A stretch of DNA of 41,649 nt from Desulfuromonadales bacterium GWC2_61_20 (GTDB lineage: Bacteria; Desulfobacterota; Desulfuromonadia; Desulfuromonadales; UBA2197). The notes under the pieces are model-generated. The model worked only from the letters and a program-made list of their open reading frames with translations, had not been told where the DNA came from and ran no database searches. Where the stretch lies: the NCBI GenBank assembly GCA_001799485.1, contig MGTO01000143.1, forward strand, positions 1-41,649, in the 5' to 3' direction. A program made the translations under genes and the position numbers. Positions 17,258-25,454 of this stretch are shown here, piece by piece. The number at the start of each line of letters is the position of its first letter. Within the stretch, counting starts at the first letter, position 1.

Positions 17258-17815
17258 ATGAAACTCGGCCTGAATCTGGCTTCGCGCGTTTATGTCAACC
17301 GCCGTACGCTGATGATCTTCTACGTGATCACAACCGTACTGCTGTTGCTGTTGCTCGGGCTGAACCTCTCCTCGTTGCTGCGCACCCGGGCGGACACGAC
17401 AATAATCGGCGATCGCCTTGCTGAACTGAAGCGCGCCGGAGCGCGGACTCCCCTGGCCAATGCGGCTTATTCACCGCCGGCCCTCGCCCAGCTCGAAAAA
17501 CGAACCATCTTTGCCAATAGCCTGCTCGCGCGGGACCATTTCCGCTGGACCGAACTCCTCGATGACCTGGAGGGGAGTACCCCGGCGGGGATCAGTATTC
17601 GCGGGGTGCAGCCCGACTTCAAAAGTGGCGCCGTGAAGATTTCCGGCGTCGCCCGCAGTGTCTCCGATTTGCGTCGTTTTCTCGACCGACTGGCGGCCAA
17701 CCCGCATTTCACCGGAGTCCTGCTCTTTCAGCAGGCGAATGTGCGGAGCGCCAAATCAGGGGATGTGGACGGGGTAAATTTCAGTATCGGTTTTCATCGG
17801 GTGGTGCCGAAATGA
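17258..17815 (+). CDS. PilN-like inner-membrane assembly protein
   Basis: A 185-residue bitopic protein: short cytoplasmic N-terminus KLGLNLASRVYVNRRT (the PilN INLLP-like region that contacts PilM), one membrane helix (about residues 19-41, rich in Leu), then a periplasmic domain including FRWTELLDDLEGSTPAGISIRG and VKISGVARSVSDLRRFLDRL, the PilN/GspL ferredoxin-like fold pattern. ATG 17258 follows GTGAGGAG at a good distance; the earlier open frame from 17222 overlaps the upstream gene's end. The stop overlaps the PilO-like start by four bases. Confidence 0.78.
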   Translation: MKLGLNLASRVYVNRRTLMIFYVITTVLLLLLLGLNLSSLLRTRADTTIIGDRLAELKRAGARTPLANAAYSPPALAQLEKRTIFANSLLARDHFRWTELLDDLEGSTPAGISIRGVQPDFKSGAVKISGVARSVSDLRRFLDRLAANPHFTGVLLFQQANVRSAKSGDVDGVNFSIGFHRVVPK

Positions 17816-18384
17816 GCCAGGACACCCTAGTGCTCGCCCTCTGGCGGCAAAATCGGACTTTTCCGGTAGCTATCGCCGCGCTTCTCCTCGTCAACCTTGG
17901 CCTTTTCCTCCTCCTGGTCCTTTTCCTGGCACCACGTTCTGAAGTGCTCGAACGTGAATACATCGAGCTGCAGGCGAGAACCCGGCAAGGCAAAGTGGTG
18001 GAGTCCGAGACGCCGCAGGAACGTTTCACCCGGATGGAAACCGATCTTGAAAGTTTTTTGGCGATTGTTCCGGAACGTAGCGAACTGTCGGGGCTGATTG
18101 CTGAACTTTATGAACAGGCAGGTGCTTCCGGTCTGGTGGTGCAGCAAGTCGGCTATACGCCCACCGAGATTCCCGAACATGGACTACTCTCTTATGCCCT
18201 CAACTTTTCACTGACCGGAACCTACGGCGAAATCAAGCATTTTATTTTCAGGCTGGAGCAGGCCGAGCGCCTGGTCATCATTGAGCAAATGTCTCTCAGT
18301 GCCGCGTCAAGTATCGACAAGCCGCGCCAGGTGACCCTGAATCTCAGGCTGACGACCTATTTTCGGAGTAATGTGCCCATATGA
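17812..18384 (+). CDS. PilO/GspM-like inner-membrane assembly protein
   Basis: A 190-residue bitopic protein: membrane helix AALLLVNLGLFLLLVLFLA (about 22-40), a coiled-coil region around residues 45-90 (SEVLEREYIELQAR), then a periplasmic domain with PERSELSGLIAELYEQAGASGLVVQQVGY and GTYGEIKHFIFRLEQAERLV. The last stretch matches the PilO pattern (Y-x-x-I-x-x-F-I-x-x-L-E). It likely dimerises with the PilN-like protein to link the ATPase side to the secretin. Both gene boundaries overlap by four bases, so translation is coupled. Confidence 0.78.
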   Translation: MSQDTLVLALWRQNRTFPVAIAALLLVNLGLFLLLVLFLAPRSEVLEREYIELQARTRQGKVVESETPQERFTRMETDLESFLAIVPERSELSGLIAELYEQAGASGLVVQQVGYTPTEIPEHGLLSYALNFSLTGTYGEIKHFIFRLEQAERLVIIEQMSLSAASSIDKPRQVTLNLRLTTYFRSNVPI

Positions 18385-19178
18385 ACCGCAAACGTGTGCT
18401 GCTTGCCGTTTTGCTGCTCTTGCTCCTGTTCAGCATTGGCTACAGCATCTATTCCTCGCCGCGCCAGGAACGAGTAGCGCCTCAACAACGATCCCCCGCC
18501 ACCCGCCGGGAAGCGCTGGCAGCCCGGCCGGCGCAAGCCAGGGCAGAGGACGACAGGTTGCGCGTCGATTTGCTCAAACCCGCGTCGCGACGCTATAGTG
18601 GCGTGAGCCGTGATCTCTTTTACGGGGAAGAGCCGAGGATCGTAAAGCCAGTGGCGCCACCGCCGCCACCGCCGCCAGCGCTAGTGGCGCCACCACCGCC
18701 ACCACCTCCGCCGCCACCGCCGATCATCTCGACGCAGACGCGCATGGAACTGGGTCGTTTTGTCTTTCTCGGGTATCTCGAAAAACTGGGGATCAAAACG
18801 ATATTTCTCGGGGCCGGGAGTGACGTTTTCGTTGTAAAAAAAGGGGATCGTTTTGGCAGTAAGAGCGAGTTTTTGATCGTCGAACTGACCCCGGCCAAGA
18901 TGACTGTGCGCGATCGCGACAACCCGATGCTGATCGACCTCCCCTTGGTGGAAAAGGAATCTTTGACGCCGCCTTCGGAGGACGTATTGCGCAGAACCCA
19001 TCCAATAACCCTTGGCAGTGGCTTGCCACCTGACGATCCATCTGGTGACGACCAATCGGCGGCGGCTCAGGAGATCCCGCCAGAGGAGGACACCTCAGCG
19101 CCAGAGGAAGTCCCCGCGTCGCCAGAGGCAGTCCCCATGCAACCGGAAGGACAAACTGATGTTTCCGATGAAGAATAA
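18381..19178 (+). CDS. Proline-rich PilP/GspC-like secretin-linking protein
   Basis: A 265-residue protein with one N-terminal membrane helix (VLLAVLLLLLLFSIGYSIYS), a basic linker, a region with runs of seven and eleven prolines (about residues 93-115), then a compact beta domain (MELGRFVFLGYLEKLGIKTIFLG ... FVVKKGDRFG ... LIVELTPAKMTV) resembling the HR/PilP domain that touches the secretin N0 domain. It ends in an acidic, Pro/Glu-rich tail. Position between the PilO-like gene and gspD supports a PilP/GspC role; primary-sequence similarity alone is modest. The 3' end overlaps the start of gspD by 20 bases. The proline runs predict dependence on EF-P for translation. Confidence 0.65.
   Translation: MNRKRVLLAVLLLLLLFSIGYSIYSSPRQERVAPQQRSPATRREALAARPAQARAEDDRLRVDLLKPASRRYSGVSRDLFYGEEPRIVKPVAPPPPPPPALVAPPPPPPPPPPPIISTQTRMELGRFVFLGYLEKLGIKTIFLGAGSDVFVVKKGDRFGSKSEFLIVELTPAKMTVRDRDNPMLIDLPLVEKESLTPPSEDVLRRTHPITLGSGLPPDDPSGDDQSAAAQEIPPEEDTSAPEEVPASPEAVPMQPEGQTDVSDEE
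18650..18722 (+). repeat. Low-complexity CCG/CCA tract encoding polyproline
   Basis: GTGGCGCCACC recurs twice (around 18651 and 18685), flanked by imperfect CCGCCA units. This encodes the two proline runs of the PilP/GspC-like protein. Such tracts are prone to replication slippage and length variation. Confidence 0.8.
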
Positions 19179-21702
19179 TCGCCCTGTTGTCATCTTGATG
19201 TGTGTTGCCGTCCTGAGCCTGTTCTTCTCCGGATGTGCCGGACAGAAAGCGTTCATGGAGGGCGAGAAGCTGACCCGTCAAGGAAAACTTGATGAGGCTG
19301 TGGTCAGTTTCGCCGAGGCGGTACAAAAAAATCCTGAAAAACAGGAGTATCGTCAGAAGTTGATACAAACGCGCAACTCGGCCGCGACTAAACATTTAGA
19401 ATCGGGTCGCGAATTTCTCGCCGCCGGAAAACGGGTCGAGGCTCTGAGTGATTTGCGCATGGCCAGTGCATATGCTCCCAGCCTGGAAGTTGCCGCCCAG
19501 GAAGCGAAAATCATCGAGAACCAGTTGCGCGCCGATGAATTGGTAACTGAAGCCGAGAGTTTTTATCGCGCCCGCCGCATCGCTCAGGCCAAAAACACGA
19601 TTGATGCAGTTTTCAATCTCGAGCCGGAAAATGCTGCCGCCAAGGCTCTTCTGGGCAAGATCAACGCTGGGGGGAAAACGGTCATGGATGGCGTCGAGCT
19701 CGACGTCAATTCGGCACAACCGATCAATCTCAAGTTCAAGGCGACGGGGATAAAGGATGTCTTCAACATCCTTTCCAAACTCTCGGGGATCAATTTCATC
19801 CTTGACGAGGAGATCAAAACCCAGACCAACGTCACCCTTCTCCTCGAGAACGCCACTTTCCCTCAGGCTCTTGAGCTGATCCTGCAACTTAACAAGCTCG
19901 GGAAAAAAGTTCTTAACTCACGCACGATCATCGTCTATCCCAGGACCAAGGAGAAGGACAAGCAGTTCGCCGATCAGCTGATCCAGACTTTTTACCTCTC
20001 CAACATCGATGCCAAAAAAGCCGTTAACCTCCTCCGAACGATGCTGCAGTTACGAAAAATTTATGTTCATGAGGAGTTGAATGCTCTCATTGTTCGCGAC
20101 ACTCCCGACGTGATCAAACTCTGTGCGCAAATTCTCGAGTCTGCTGATCGGGCAGATTCCGAGGTTTTGTTCGAGTTGGAATTGATTGATGTTGCCAAGT
20201 CGGATGATTTGGAGATTGGGACTCAACTTGCCGCAAAAAGATACGCTTTTGGCCTCGTTGATTCTGGTGCAACTGGTATTCTGAGCTCTTTTGTCGCTGA
20301 TAGTGTCAAAGATCTCGAATTTATGTTCACTGTCCCGACCGCCACGTTCGATTTGAAGAAATCGTTAACCGATACAGATCTGCTCGCTAGTCCGAAAATC
20401 CGTGTCAAGAACAAGGAGAAAGCAAAGGTCGTCGTCGGTTCGAAAGAGCCGGTTGTCACAGTCACAACGACCGGAGGCGGTGGAGTCTCTGGCACGACGC
20501 AGGATAATATTCAGTATGTCGATGTCGGCATCAAACTGAACATCGAACCGACCATCCAATTGGACAATTCCGTCTTTGTCAAAGTGGGACTCGAAGTCAG
20601 TAGCGCCGACGATCTCGGCAAAACAGATTCTGGCTCGATTCTGTTGCGCATCAACACGACCAATGCGGAGACGGCGCTCACCCTGAAGGACGGTGAAAGA
20701 ACAATCATCGGCGGTTTGATGCGCAACGACACGACCAACAACAAGGAAACCATCCCTTTCATCGGCGACATACCGCTGATCGGTCCTATGCTGTCCTATT
20801 ACAAAAAAGGCAAGGGCAAGCGGGAGATTCTCCTCTCGATCACCCCCCACATAGTAAAAAATGTAGTCATTCCTTCTCAGGCGGAAACAACCATCTGGTC
20901 CGGTGGGGAAGAAGACCTCAAAGCCGGGCCAGCATTCGGGACATTTGCCGGCTCATTCGATCCGGAAACATCTCGACTCCCGGAGAAGGCTGTCCCCGCC
21001 AAACAGGTCGTCTCTCCTGTCAAGGCGGCTGCTGCAACGGGAATCCTGGAAAATGTTGGCGCCGAGCAGGCCGCTGTGTCCGTGAATGCAGACGAGATTC
21101 CCGTCAGCCCCGAGGGGCTTGCCGCCGCTGTCGTCCTGCCCCCGTCGGTGGTCCCTGCGGAGACCCCGGAGCCGGCGGCCGATGGCCTGCCGCCGACCGC
21201 GCCAGAGGCTGCTGCCCCGACACTGCCGGCGCCGGCACCGGCGGCGGCGCCTCTGGTGCAGTTGCAGCCGTTCCCGGTCCCACCCGTTGGCGACGGGAAG
21301 TTGGCTCTGGTGGGGGCAACGGAGGTCAAGGTCGGTGAAGAAGCCATCCTCGAGGTTACCATTGCCGATGGCAACAAGCTCTACAGTGCGCCCCTGTTTG
21401 TCTTTTTCGATCAGGCCGCCCTCGATTTCGTGCGGGCCGAAGAAGGGGACTTCCTCAGGCAGGGCGGCCAGCCGACGGTCTTCACCACCAGCGCTCTCGC
21501 CGGGCAGGGGCAGTTGATAGTTGGCTATAAACAGGGGGTCGGGGCGACTGGCGTCTCGGGCAGCGGGACCCTGTTCCGGCTGATCTTCAAGGGCAAGGCG
21601 CCGGGAGCGGCATCGGTCAGGCTCGACCGCATCAATTTCCGTGACCAGGCCGGACAACGACTCAAGGTCGAGGCGGCCGCAACCACGCTGGAGGTGCGCT
21701 GA
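19159..21702 (+). CDS. gspD: GspD-type secretin lipoprotein with C-terminal cohesin-like domain
   Basis: An 847-residue outer-membrane secretin. Order: lipobox FFSGC (Cys26); TPR-like helical repeats (about 30-180, starting GEKLTRQGKLDEAVVSFAEA); a secretin/TonB short N-terminal domain (INLKFKATGIKDVFNILSKL, about 195-265); a NolW-like domain (FYLSNIDAKKAVNLLRTML); and the secretin barrel region (TDTDLLASPKIRVKNKEKA through KREILLSITPHIV). An Ala/Pro-rich linker of about 100 residues follows, then a cohesin-like beta domain (VGEEAILEVTIADGNKLYSA ... GTLFRLIFKGKAPG, about 705-847). ATG 19159 follows GGAAGG by eight bases; ATG 19168 is an alternative, and the frame is open upstream inside the previous gene. 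It should form the export channel; the cohesin may bind surface or pseudopilus partners. Confidence 0.92.
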   Translation: MFPMKNNRPVVILMCVAVLSLFFSGCAGQKAFMEGEKLTRQGKLDEAVVSFAEAVQKNPEKQEYRQKLIQTRNSAATKHLESGREFLAAGKRVEALSDLRMASAYAPSLEVAAQEAKIIENQLRADELVTEAESFYRARRIAQAKNTIDAVFNLEPENAAAKALLGKINAGGKTVMDGVELDVNSAQPINLKFKATGIKDVFNILSKLSGINFILDEEIKTQTNVTLLLENATFPQALELILQLNKLGKKVLNSRTIIVYPRTKEKDKQFADQLIQTFYLSNIDAKKAVNLLRTMLQLRKIYVHEELNALIVRDTPDVIKLCAQILESADRADSEVLFELELIDVAKSDDLEIGTQLAAKRYAFGLVDSGATGILSSFVADSVKDLEFMFTVPTATFDLKKSLTDTDLLASPKIRVKNKEKAKVVVGSKEPVVTVTTTGGGGVSGTTQDNIQYVDVGIKLNIEPTIQLDNSVFVKVGLEVSSADDLGKTDSGSILLRINTTNAETALTLKDGERTIIGGLMRNDTTNNKETIPFIGDIPLIGPMLSYYKKGKGKREILLSITPHIVKNVVIPSQAETTIWSGGEEDLKAGPAFGTFAGSFDPETSRLPEKAVPAKQVVSPVKAAAATGILENVGAEQAAVSVNADEIPVSPEGLAAAVVLPPSVVPAETPEPAADGLPPTAPEAAAPTLPAPAPAAAPLVQLQPFPVPPVGDGKLALVGATEVKVGEEAILEVTIADGNKLYSAPLFVFFDQAALDFVRAEEGDFLRQGGQPTVFTTSALAGQGQLIVGYKQGVGATGVSGSGTLFRLIFKGKAPGAASVRLDRINFRDQAGQRLKVEAAATTLEVR

Positions 21703-21703
21703 A

Positions 21704-22198
21704 TTGGCTCAGGGCCTGAGCGTCAGGGGCCTCTCCGCGCAGGGGCTGACGTTGATCGAACTGATCATCGCCATGGCGATCCTCGCGGTTCTCGCTTCGG
21801 CCGTATTGCCGCTGGCCGAGACGACGGTCAAGCGTACCAAGGAACTGGAGTTGCGGCGTTCCCTGCGGGAAATTCGGACTGCCCTCGACGCCTACAAGGC
21901 TGATTACGATCGGGCGGTGCTGGAGAAGAAAATCATTCCGACCCTCGGCGATTCGGGTTACCCCGAAGAGCTGGACGATCTGCTGGAGGCGCACGAATGG
22001 GGCGGGCTCTATACCTCCAAGCGGCGCTATCTCAGACGAATTCCCAAGGACCCGTTCGACACCGTTGATCAGGGATGGGGCTTGCGGGCCTACGAAGACG
22101 ATGCCGACTCTTTCAGCTATGGTGGCGGCAATGTGTATGACGTCTATTCGCAAAGCGACGGGATCGGTCTCGACCGGACGCCTTATCGCTCGTGGTAG
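21704..22198 (+). CDS. Type II secretion pseudopilin (OxpG/GspG-like), TTG start
   Basis: A 164-residue prepilin-like protein. A short leader ends AQG, followed by the mature start LTLIELIIAMAIL with Glu at +5: a class III cleavage site for prepilin peptidase, with Leu instead of the usual Phe at +1. The C-terminal part has GspG-like PKDPFDTVDQGWGLRAYEDD and GGGNVYDVYSQSDGIGLDRTPY. TTG 21704 is chosen because GGAGGT (21690-21695) lies eight bases upstream and the leader is then 14 residues; the frame also runs upstream inside gspD. By position it corresponds to the oxpG-type pseudopilin of Geobacter (from memory). It starts one base after the gspD stop. Confidence 0.87.
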   Translation: MAQGLSVRGLSAQGLTLIELIIAMAILAVLASAVLPLAETTVKRTKELELRRSLREIRTALDAYKADYDRAVLEKKIIPTLGDSGYPEELDDLLEAHEWGGLYTSKRRYLRRIPKDPFDTVDQGWGLRAYEDDADSFSYGGGNVYDVYSQSDGIGLDRTPYRSW

Positions 22199-22206
22199 AA
22201 CAATCC

Positions 22207-22246
22207 GCCGGTGTTTATTTTCACCGGCCTGACCCGATTTTTTTTT
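22207..22246 (+). terminator. Hairpin with delayed T tract between the two pseudopilin genes
   Basis: GCCGGTG (22207-22213) pairs with CACCGGC (22222-22228) around an AT-rich loop. A run of nine T begins about ten bases later (22238), just before the second pseudopilin start. The gap to the T tract makes a full terminator unlikely; partial termination, RNA stabilisation or a processing site between pseudopilin messages is possible. Confidence 0.4.
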
Positions 22247-22251
22247 AGGAC

Positions 22252-22659
22252 ATGACCCCGTTGAAATTATCTGCAAATAACCATCGCGGTTTTACCCTCA
22301 TCGAGCTGCTGATCGTCATGACGATTATTGGCATACTCGCCAGCATCGCCGTGCCGAGTTACAAACGGAGTACGATCAAGGCTCGCGAGTCGGTGCTGAT
22401 GGAAGACCTCTACCTGATGCGTCGGGCCATCGATGCCTATTTCGCCGATCGCGCGAAATACCCCGAATCCCTGGAGGAGCTGGTCGAAGCCAAATACCTG
22501 CGCGGTATCCCGAACGATCCTTTCACCGGCAATCCCGATTGGGAGTGTCTTCCCCCCGAGGCGGCGGGCGAAGGCGATGTTGTGGCAGGGGGATGTTTCG
22601 ACCCGCGTAGCGTCAGTGACCTTGTCGGTATGAACGATATCCCCTACCGCGAGTGGTAG
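22252..22659 (+). CDS. gspG: Type II secretion major-type pseudopilin (GspG-like)
   Basis: A 135-residue pseudopilin. The leader MTPLKLSANNHRG is followed by the canonical mature sequence FTLIELLIVMTIIGILASIA with Glu at +5. The globular part contains AIDAYFADRAKYPESLEELVE, YLRGIPNDPFTG and a C-terminal SVSDLVGMNDIPYREW, which is GspG-like and related to the end of the preceding pseudopilin. Two cysteines (in DWECLPP and AGGCFDP) could form a disulfide. Shine-Dalgarno TAGGA lies just upstream. ftsE starts seven bases after the stop, so it appears to be part of the same transcript. Confidence 0.88.
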   Translation: MTPLKLSANNHRGFTLIELLIVMTIIGILASIAVPSYKRSTIKARESVLMEDLYLMRRAIDAYFADRAKYPESLEELVEAKYLRGIPNDPFTGNPDWECLPPEAAGEGDVVAGGCFDPRSVSDLVGMNDIPYREW

Positions 22660-22665
22660 CTGCCG

Positions 22666-23331
22666 ATGATTCAGGTCTTTAACCTCAGTAAATCGTACGC
22701 GCGTGACAGCGCCGCCATTACCGATATCACCTTCAAGATCGCCAAAGGCGATTTTGTCTATCTGACCGGGCCATCCGGCGCCGGCAAATCGACTCTGCTC
22801 AAGCTTCTTTACTGCGCCGAACAGCCGTCGCGGGGGCAGATGCTCATCAATGGACTCAACCTTACCCGCATCTCCCCTGGCCGTATTGCCCGATTTCGCC
22901 GCGTCCTCGGTGTTGTTTTCCAGGATTTCAAATTGCTCAACAGTCGTTCGGTTTATGAGAACGTTGCCTTCCCTCTGGAAATCCAGGGGCGGCGCAGCGT
23001 CGAAATTCGGCAGAAGGTCTATCAAACCCTCAAGGTGGTGGGGCTGGAACATCGGCTCAATCGTCTTCCCCTCGAACTTTCCGGCGGTGAGCAGCAGCGT
23101 GTCGCCATTGCCCGAGCCCTGGTGGTCGACCCCCTGGTCCTCCTGGCGGACGAGCCGACGGGGAACCTGGACCCCGAGAAATCCGAACAGATCATCGAGC
23201 TCTTTCGCGGAGCCAATGCTCGCGGCTCGACGGTGTTGCTGGCGACGCACGACCGTGAAATCATCCGCCGCCATCCCCGCCGTGTCCTGACCCTGGAGGG
23301 GGGACGTCTGGTCGATGACCGCAGCCCTTGA
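22666..23331 (+). CDS. ftsE: Cell-division ABC ATPase FtsE
   Basis: A 221-residue ABC ATPase: Walker A GPSGAGKST (about 36-44), Q-loop VFQDFKLL, signature LSGGEQQRVAIARAL, Walker B VLLADEPTGNLD and H-loop LLATHDREII. The VFQDFKLL and DEPTGNLD stretches are characteristic of FtsE. It pairs with FtsX at the inner membrane and controls septal peptidoglycan hydrolases through EnvC, whose gene is two positions downstream. It directly follows the pseudopilin gene. Confidence 0.95.
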   Translation: MIQVFNLSKSYARDSAAITDITFKIAKGDFVYLTGPSGAGKSTLLKLLYCAEQPSRGQMLINGLNLTRISPGRIARFRRVLGVVFQDFKLLNSRSVYENVAFPLEIQGRRSVEIRQKVYQTLKVVGLEHRLNRLPLELSGGEQQRVAIARALVVDPLVLLADEPTGNLDPEKSEQIIELFRGANARGSTVLLATHDREIIRRHPRRVLTLEGGRLVDDRSP

Positions 23332-23382
23332 GCCTTTTTTCCAGACCGTGCCGGCGCTGGCAGCACCGCGAAAGGAGCTCTC

Positions 23383-24279
23383 TTGATTCGGCGGATTATG
23401 CAAATGATACTGAGGGCGTGGCGCAGCATGCGGCAAAGCCCTTTCTTGTCGGTGGCGACCATCACCACCGTGGCGGTGGCCTTGACGCTCATGGCCATTT
23501 TTGGCGCCTTTGTCGGCAATCTGCAAGAGATGGCGCGGCGCTGGAGCCGTGACGTTCAGGTCGTAATCTACCTCGATCAGCCCCCCGGCCAAAAGACCCT
23601 GCGGACCTGGCTCGATCATATCGAGCGGCAACCCGAAGTTGAGCGGGTGACATTTGTCTCGCAACCGGAAGCCTTCAACCGGTTCCGCCAGCGACTTGGC
23701 GACGATGCCGACCTCCTGGCCGGGATGACGCCGGACATTCTCCCGGCATCCCTGGAAATACGGCTGCAGGAGGATTTTCGCAATCGCCAGGGGGTGGCCA
23801 CCCTGGCCAACACCCTGCGCAGCAATCCCGCCTTTGCCGACATGCGCCATGGCCAGGACTGGCTCGAACGTTTTGAATCGGTGATCCGGCTGTTGCGCGC
23901 GAGTTCGGTCGTCCTCGGGGGAGTCCTCCTCTTCGCTTCTCTCTTTGTTGTGGCCAATACCATCCGGCTGACCCTGTATGCCCGTCGCGACGAAATCGAG
24001 GTTATGGCCCTGGTCGGGGCCACCCCTTTTTTCATCCGGGTCCCTTTCGTCCTTGAAGGGATCATGCAAGGGGTTATTGGCGGAGGGGTCGCCCTGACGA
24101 GCAGCTATCTTCTTTATCGGGCTGCCCTGTCTCAGGATATGGCAGTCTGGCTGCGAGCCACGGGGCTTGAGCAACTGCTCTTTCTCTCCCCTTCGGCGCA
24201 GGTGCTGATCGTTGTCGGAGGGGGCGCTCTCGGCCTGGCTGGCAGCCTGATCGCGGTTTTTCGTCTCGGGCGGGCCTAA
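23383..24279 (+). CDS. ftsX: Cell-division protein FtsX
   Basis: A 298-residue four-helix membrane protein. The first helix (SVATITTVAVALTLMAIFGAF) is followed by a large periplasmic loop (about 50-165, with VQVVIYLDQPPGQ and LPASLEIRLQEDFRN), then three C-terminal helices with the FtsX/MacB core RLTLYARRDEIEVMALVGATPFFIRVPFVLEG. The loop normally contacts EnvC. I chose TTG 23383 because AAAGGAG lies five bases before it; ATG 23398 is an alternative. The stop is immediately followed by the EnvC-like gene, supporting an FtsE-FtsX-EnvC complex. Confidence 0.92.
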   Translation: MIRRIMQMILRAWRSMRQSPFLSVATITTVAVALTLMAIFGAFVGNLQEMARRWSRDVQVVIYLDQPPGQKTLRTWLDHIERQPEVERVTFVSQPEAFNRFRQRLGDDADLLAGMTPDILPASLEIRLQEDFRNRQGVATLANTLRSNPAFADMRHGQDWLERFESVIRLLRASSVVLGGVLLFASLFVVANTIRLTLYARRDEIEVMALVGATPFFIRVPFVLEGIMQGVIGGGVALTSSYLLYRAALSQDMAVWLRATGLEQLLFLSPSAQVLIVVGGGALGLAGSLIAVFRLGRA

Positions 24280-25425
24280 GTGTTCCCGCGGCGGATGTTT
24301 CTCGCGTACGGCGTATTTCTTTTCACCCTGGCGGGGAATGGCTGGTGTATCGATCTGGAGAGCCGGCGCCGCGAATTACAGGAGATGGAAGAGAAGATGC
24401 AACAGCTCGCCCGTCACCTGGAGGCCAAAGCTGCCAGCGAGCGCTCCCTCAAGACCGACCTGGCCCTGGTCGAAACGACCCTGGCGCGAATCGCGGAGCG
24501 GGTGAATGGAACTGCACTCAGGCTCAATGCCCTGGCGAGGGAAAAGGACCGCGAGGCTGCACAGCTTGAGACGACCGCTGTTTTACTGGCAGAGTCCGAA
24601 AAGCTGGTCCGCCTGCGTCTGGCCGCACTCTACAAACGCAGTGACGGCGGCGGCGCCCGCCTCCTCTTCTCCGGCACAAGAGCAGCTCAGGTGGCCGAAG
24701 ATCTCGATTATTTCGGCCGGATCATCCGTCGCGACCGGCTTCTTCTTGTCAGTTATCGGGAACAATTGGCGGCGCGGCAACGGACCCTTGTCGAGCTTGA
24801 GAGCCTCGATCGCGAAGAGCGGGAACTCCTGGCCGGGCAGCAGCAGGAGGCGGCATTGCTGCGTCGCGCCAGGGCGGCCAAGGACCGCCTGCTGGTTGTG
24901 GTCCGCAGTGACAAGCGACTCCTGGCGGAGAACCTGCGCCTGGTCCGCGAAGAGGCCCAGCAGCTGGCTGAACTGATCAATAAACTTGAATCGGAAAAGG
25001 CGCGGGAGTATATTCAAACCCCCACATTTTTTGCAGCCCAGAAGGGTTTATTGCCCTGGCCGGCCAAGGGTATGGTCCGAATCGGCTTCGGTGCCGGGCG
25101 CCATCCCGATCTCGGCACCACCTTCCAGAGTCAGGGGATCGAACTGAAGGTTCCCAGGACGCAGCCCGTCGTCGCTGTCTGGCCCGGTCGCGTCGTTTTT
25201 TCCAGCCCCTTTCGCGGTTATGGCCATCTGGTTATCATCGACCATGGCGAGGGTTATTTTTCCCTCTATGCGCATCTTTCCGGCGTAACGTGTCAGGTCG
25301 GCGACGGTGTGCGCAAGGGGGATGTCCTCGCCGCCCCCGGGGGCGACGCCGGTGATCGCGTCTACTTCGAAGTTCGCAAGGGCAGCAATCCACTCAACCC
25401 GATCGACTGGCTGGCGCCGCGTTGA
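24280..25425 (+). CDS. envC: EnvC-like murein hydrolase activator with degenerate LytM domain
   Basis: A 381-residue exported protein: signal peptide (MFLAYGVFLFTLAGNGWC), long coiled coil (about 25-245, very rich in Arg/Glu/Leu), then a LytM/M23-type domain (about 255-381, GLLPWPAKGMVRIGFGAG onward). The zinc-ligand motifs are lost: the HxxxD position reads QSQGIEL, and the late HxH position reads RVYFEV. It should therefore be a non-catalytic activator, as EnvC is for amidases, driven by FtsEX. GTG 24280 immediately follows the ftsX stop; ATG 24295 would give a shorter leader and is equally possible. Confidence 0.88.
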   Translation: MFPRRMFLAYGVFLFTLAGNGWCIDLESRRRELQEMEEKMQQLARHLEAKAASERSLKTDLALVETTLARIAERVNGTALRLNALAREKDREAAQLETTAVLLAESEKLVRLRLAALYKRSDGGGARLLFSGTRAAQVAEDLDYFGRIIRRDRLLLVSYREQLAARQRTLVELESLDREERELLAGQQQEAALLRRARAAKDRLLVVVRSDKRLLAENLRLVREEAQQLAELINKLESEKAREYIQTPTFFAAQKGLLPWPAKGMVRIGFGAGRHPDLGTTFQSQGIELKVPRTQPVVAVWPGRVVFSSPFRGYGHLVIIDHGEGYFSLYAHLSGVTCQVGDGVRKGDVLAAPGGDAGDRVYFEVRKGSNPLNPIDWLAPR

Positions 25426-25454
25426 TCCCGGTCGGTCAAGGGAGTTAGTCATTT

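Noticed and set aside
22267-24174. Long antisense open frame (635 codons) opposite gspG, ftsE and ftsX
   Set aside because: GC-rich genes leave long open antisense frames; the product has no recognisable domain, while the plus-strand genes are all well-supported families.
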